The position numbers were made by a program, and so were the translations under genes. 64,000 bases of DNA, taken from Talinum fruticosum. Its lineage: Eukaryota > Streptophyta > Magnoliopsida > Caryophyllales > Talinaceae. This document shows positions 61,181-64,000 of this stretch, in pieces. Within the stretch, counting starts at the first letter, position 1. Each line of letters opens with the position of its first letter. The notes below the pieces were generated by a model. That model ran no database searches. It saw only the letters and a list, made by a program, of their open reading frames with translations, and was not told where the DNA came from. The stretch is from positions 1,674,001 through 1,738,000 of the forward strand of contig JAITYX010000063.1 of NCBI GenBank assembly GCA_021018815.1, read 5' to 3'.

Positions 61181-61689
61181 TTTTGATCTAACAGTTCAAA
61201 TTAAAACGCATATATTTCGTTAAAAAAAGGAAAAACAAAAATTTAGAGAGGAGGGGTCTTCCAAAGCACGTTCATTCTCCGACCTTCGTCATTTTTTTTG
61301 CTAGTTCGCTTCCCTCTCTTTCTCTACCTCTCGCCTCCTCTTCCTCGTCTCTCGTCGGCGAAACCACCTCCCCGCTCTCCGTCCACCTTTCCGGTTGCCT
61401 CTCTCTGTCTCACCTGGTCGCTACTTTCTCTCTACTCGTGCCGCTTGCCTCATATCTCGCTGCTCTATCTCGTCGCCTCCCCCACTTGTCGCCTCCCGCT
61501 TACGTCCGCCGTCGTCGCTTCCCACTCGTCTGCCGTCGTCGCCTCCCCAATCTGTCTCTCCGTCTCTCTCGCCGGTCGCGCTGTTTCTCCTTCTCTCTCA
61601 CCGGTCGCCTCCCACTCGTATTTGCTACTCGGACGTTAAACGGACAAAGTAATGTCCATCCGCCTTGTAAGATTCTCAATTTTCCTCCT

Positions 61690-62236
61690 CTTCCAATATC
61701 GATTTTGCTTACACGAAAATTAGGGTTTGGAAAAATTTTGTTGGCTATGTTGCTTTGGGGATGATTGTTATCAATATATTGCTTTGGGGAGATGATTGTT
61801 TACTCAATTTTGAGTTTTTGTGGATGAATTTGGGAATTTGTGGATGGAGCAGTGAAATGTTGTTGAAATTAGTTGGAAGTGAAATTGAGTTGGAATTTTG
61901 TGGACAAAATGGTTATGCTTATGTTATTCTCGTTGATAAATTCAGAATTTTGTTCTCTAATATCATATTTTTCTTGCACGAAAATTAGGGTTTGGCAAAT
62001 TTTGTTGGCTATATTACTTTGGGGAATTATTTTTTCAATATATTGCTTTAGGGATGATTGTTGACTAAATTTTGAGGTTTTGTGAATGAATTTGGGAATT
62101 TTGTGGATGAAGCAGATGAAATTAGTGAATTTAGGAATTTGGGAATTTTGTGGATGAAATGTTGCTTGAAATTAGTTGGAAGTGAAATTTAGTTCGAATT
62201 TTGTGGACAAAATGGTTTTGCTTCTATTATTCTTGC
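61690..62236. repeat. Imperfect tandem duplication, two units of 265-300 bp
   Basis: Unit 1 starts gcttacacgaaaattagggt (about 61707) and unit 2 cttgcacgaaaattagggtt (about 61973). Both run through tttgttggctat, gatgattgtt, gaatttgggaatt and gttggaagtgaaatt to gtggacaaaatggtt (61900 and 62203). Indels have changed the spacing. No coding content. Confidence 0.85.
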
Positions 62237-62279
62237 CATTGTTGTTTCGAGTGCTTTTGTTATTCTCCAAATTTCATAG

Positions 62280-62620
62280 ATCATGCCTCGCAATTGTCAC
62301 TCTAGCAAAAATACAATCTGTCTGGGTTTGTGAAGGTGCATGAGCCAATACTGAACCGTCTCGTATGTTTGAATTCTTTAGTTGATCTCGGAGCCATTCA
62401 GTCACATGTTATCTAACCTCAGTAGCATAGGCACATTCAAATAGGATGTGCTCTATAGTCTCAAGGTTAGCATGAGCGAGATAGGACAGCTTTATAACCA
62501 TATTGGGTTCATGTTGTTTCAGAGAGCAGCGATCACTGCATGTACTTTCTCTCGGTTGTTTCAGCGAGCATTTGTATTCCCATTTAGCTTTATATTCTGC
62601 TCACTACTTTAAGACCTCTC
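62280..62620 (-). mobile_element. LINE fragment (zf-RVT block)
   Basis: The minus strand at about 62475-62350 reads ETIEHILFECAY-like sequence (ENIEHILFECAYATEVR), then HVTEWLRDQLKNS. This is the zinc-binding RT-associated end of a plant LINE. Short and decayed. Confidence 0.6.
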
Positions 62621-62731
62621 GCAATTTTTTAAGTCTTCCACTGAATAATTGTGAACATTAGTTGGGTAGATTGGAAAGCAACTATTAACTCAAACGTCAA
62701 GTTTTGATGTCGGACATTACTATTTTGTTTT

Positions 62732-62801
62732 AGCCTATTAGCTCAAGGCGGAGCGACGTGCAACAATGCATGGAGATGTGGGTTCAAATCCCACATAGGC
62801 T
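62732..62801 (+). other. tRNA-like sequence, left copy
   Basis: AGCCTAT and ATAGGCT make a perfect 7-bp acceptor stem; GCTC/GAGC forms the D stem and GTGGG-TTCAAAT-CCCAC a perfect T arm with B box. The anticodon region does not fold into a normal stem and loop, so this is not a standard functional tRNA gene. A second copy lies inverted at 63531-63602. Confidence 0.6.
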
Positions 62802-63176
62802 TGTATACTTTTGCTAATAGCAGCTGGAGACTCGTAGCACCGGGAGCTTATTGCCAGCCTTGGACACATGCCATCTAATTAGGATACAGCTTCACTCGAA
62901 GGCCATATTTTCCTTAGTTTCACTCGGATGGTTTCAAAGGAATATTCATAACCGCTTGCTATTTTGTTTGACTTGTTTTGCCATGCTATAAAACAACCTC
63001 CAATTCTAACCATCACCTCTAACATAGCCCCATATAATAGTCGGTTATCTTTTTACATCTCCTCGCAAAGCCTCACATAACTAGCCAATTAATCGTGTGA
63101 ACCGGACGACATCGTTCAATACCTTTTACGGATATCGATAGATGAGTCAAAGATCAAAACTTTCTATCGGTTACTA

Positions 63177-63475
63177 ATGGAGAAATCTTTTGGGTGGGAA
63201 GTCAAGTCTAGAACTGGTTTGTTGAATTTTCCAATGGATGCTCCGTGTCGGATTGACCACTCAAACTTAGCATTGCAGGTTTTTCAAGAGATGGAGTATA
63301 ACCGCTGCGATCCCGATAGAGAAAGTTACAAAATTCTTATGAGAGGGCTCTGTCAAGATGGCAGGCTGAATGAAGCAACTTATTTGTTGTACTCAATGCT
63401 ATAGAGGATTTCTCATAAAGGTTGTGGAGAAGATTGTAATATACAGGACTCGTAAACGAGCGTACATGAAGTTTA
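63177..63475 (+). pseudogene. Pentatricopeptide repeat (PPR) gene fragment
   Basis: From about 63264 the frame reads LALQVFQEMEYNRCDPDRES followed by YKILMRGLCQDGRLNEATYL, one and a half PPR motifs, then a TAG (63402-63404). After it the same frame continues with RISHKGCGEDCNIYRT, which fits a known plant PPR protein (At1g05600-like) at that point. So the stop is a lesion in a captured or duplicated fragment, not a real C-terminus. PPR proteins bind organellar RNA. The sequence before 63264 is not PPR-like. It lies between two inverted tRNA-like sequences. Confidence 0.7.
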
Positions 63476-63530
63476 AACCAAAACATTCCATAATAAGGCA
63501 AAAGTAGTATTTTGTTTCTTACAAACTTGT

Positions 63531-63602
63531 AGCCTATATGGGATTCAAACCCACATCATTTGTGTAACTACACAAATGCTCTACCATTTGAGCTAATAGG
63601 TC
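63531..63602 (-). tRNA. tRNA-like sequence, right copy, probable pseudo-tRNA
   Basis: On the minus strand, GACCTATTAGCTCAAATGG gives an A box and GCTC/GAGC a D stem. TTTGTG..CACAAA forms an anticodon-like stem around TAGTTA. GTGGG-TTTGAAT-CCCAT is a T arm with B box, and ATAGGCT nearly pairs with the 5' end. The anticodon loop has a non-standard size and the acceptor stem has mismatches, so a decayed or SINE-type tRNA relic is likelier than a working gene. Overall it most resembles tRNA-Lys. Confidence 0.45.
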
Positions 63603-63605
63603 AGT

Positions 63606-64000
63606 ACATAACCTACTCCATTACCTAAAGCTCCAATCAAGTTTTAGACATGGCGTAAACTAAGAGCCTTCATAACACATTTTACTCAAAAAGTTAGAGA
63701 TGTTGTTCAGTTACAAACCTAAAAATTAAAAAAAAAAATTGGGTCAAAGAGGAAGGCGAAGATGTGAATTTTCCTAAATCCTAATATTCGTAATTGAAGT
63801 TGTTGGAAGAGACTAACAGTCTCACTTCAACTTTCACAAAGTAATAATCGAAACTTGAATTCAGTCAAACCACATAACTTGAATTCACAAATTGAAGAAC
63901 ATTACAGTTCAAATTTCACAAAAAATTTTACCGGACATTTCGAGCGGACATTTCATGCCACAAAACTACAAGGAAACACATAAATTCGATCAAACCACGT
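63606..64000. other. Window end, no feature recognised
   Basis: AT-rich sequence without a recognisable gene or repeat. Confidence 0.5.

Noticed and set aside
61298..61764. Ser/Pro/Leu-rich overlapping open frames in three phases
   Set aside because: CT-rich low-complexity DNA leaves all frames open; no recognisable motif.
62732..62801. Working tRNA gene
   Set aside because: Acceptor and T arms pair, but there is no proper anticodon stem and loop.

Overview
The window is nuclear DNA of a flowering plant, most likely a eudicot. It is AT-rich. Its genes are broken into many exons with GT-AG introns, their products match plant families, and much of the space between them is transposable elements of plant types: L1-type LINEs, a Helitron, Ty3/gypsy-like LTR elements, and hAT, Harbinger and Mutator-like elements. 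The species cannot be named from the sequence.

Layout. 300-10724 (+): the last nine exons of a PSD2/PSD3-type phosphatidylserine decarboxylase; the N-terminal exons lie to the left of the window. Its first visible intron holds LINE debris and a 798-bp Harbinger MITE. 11673-14045 (-): a three-exon clathrin-assembly (ANTH/AP180) gene of the PICALM5 type. 16030-26470: a decayed LINE (+) split by a 3.96-kb TG..CA insertion with 5-bp target duplications. 28460-38640: a decayed autonomous Helitron (Rep with HUH motif, PIF1-type helicase, RPA-like module), itself split by other repeats including a 1.38-kb solo LTR. 39027-40960: the start of an unidentified gene or gene relic, then two LINE tails. 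41069-44124: a hAT-type element with a complete gag-only LTR retrotransposon inserted in it. 46920-54916 (+): a class IV HD-ZIP gene whose leucine zipper and START regions are open but whose homeodomain exon is wrecked. One of its introns holds a Pack-MULE with a captured SNM1-type nuclease fragment. 55213-55859: a hAT MITE. 57833-59563 (+): a complete gene for ribosomal protein eS27. 60640-64000: short repeats, LINE debris and a PPR gene fragment lying between two inverted tRNA-like sequences.

The four main genes are unrelated housekeeping or developmental genes (phospholipid synthesis, endocytosis, transcription, translation), and nothing suggests they are co-regulated. No CRISPR array, operon or prokaryote-like defence system is present. 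The most notable observations are the HD-ZIP IV gene that has lost its homeodomain but kept about 600 downstream codons open, the Pack-MULE with an SNM1 fragment, the inverted tRNA-like pair around a PPR fragment, and two conserved genes that each need one extra C in a C4 run to stay in frame, which suggests sequencing error rather than gene death.
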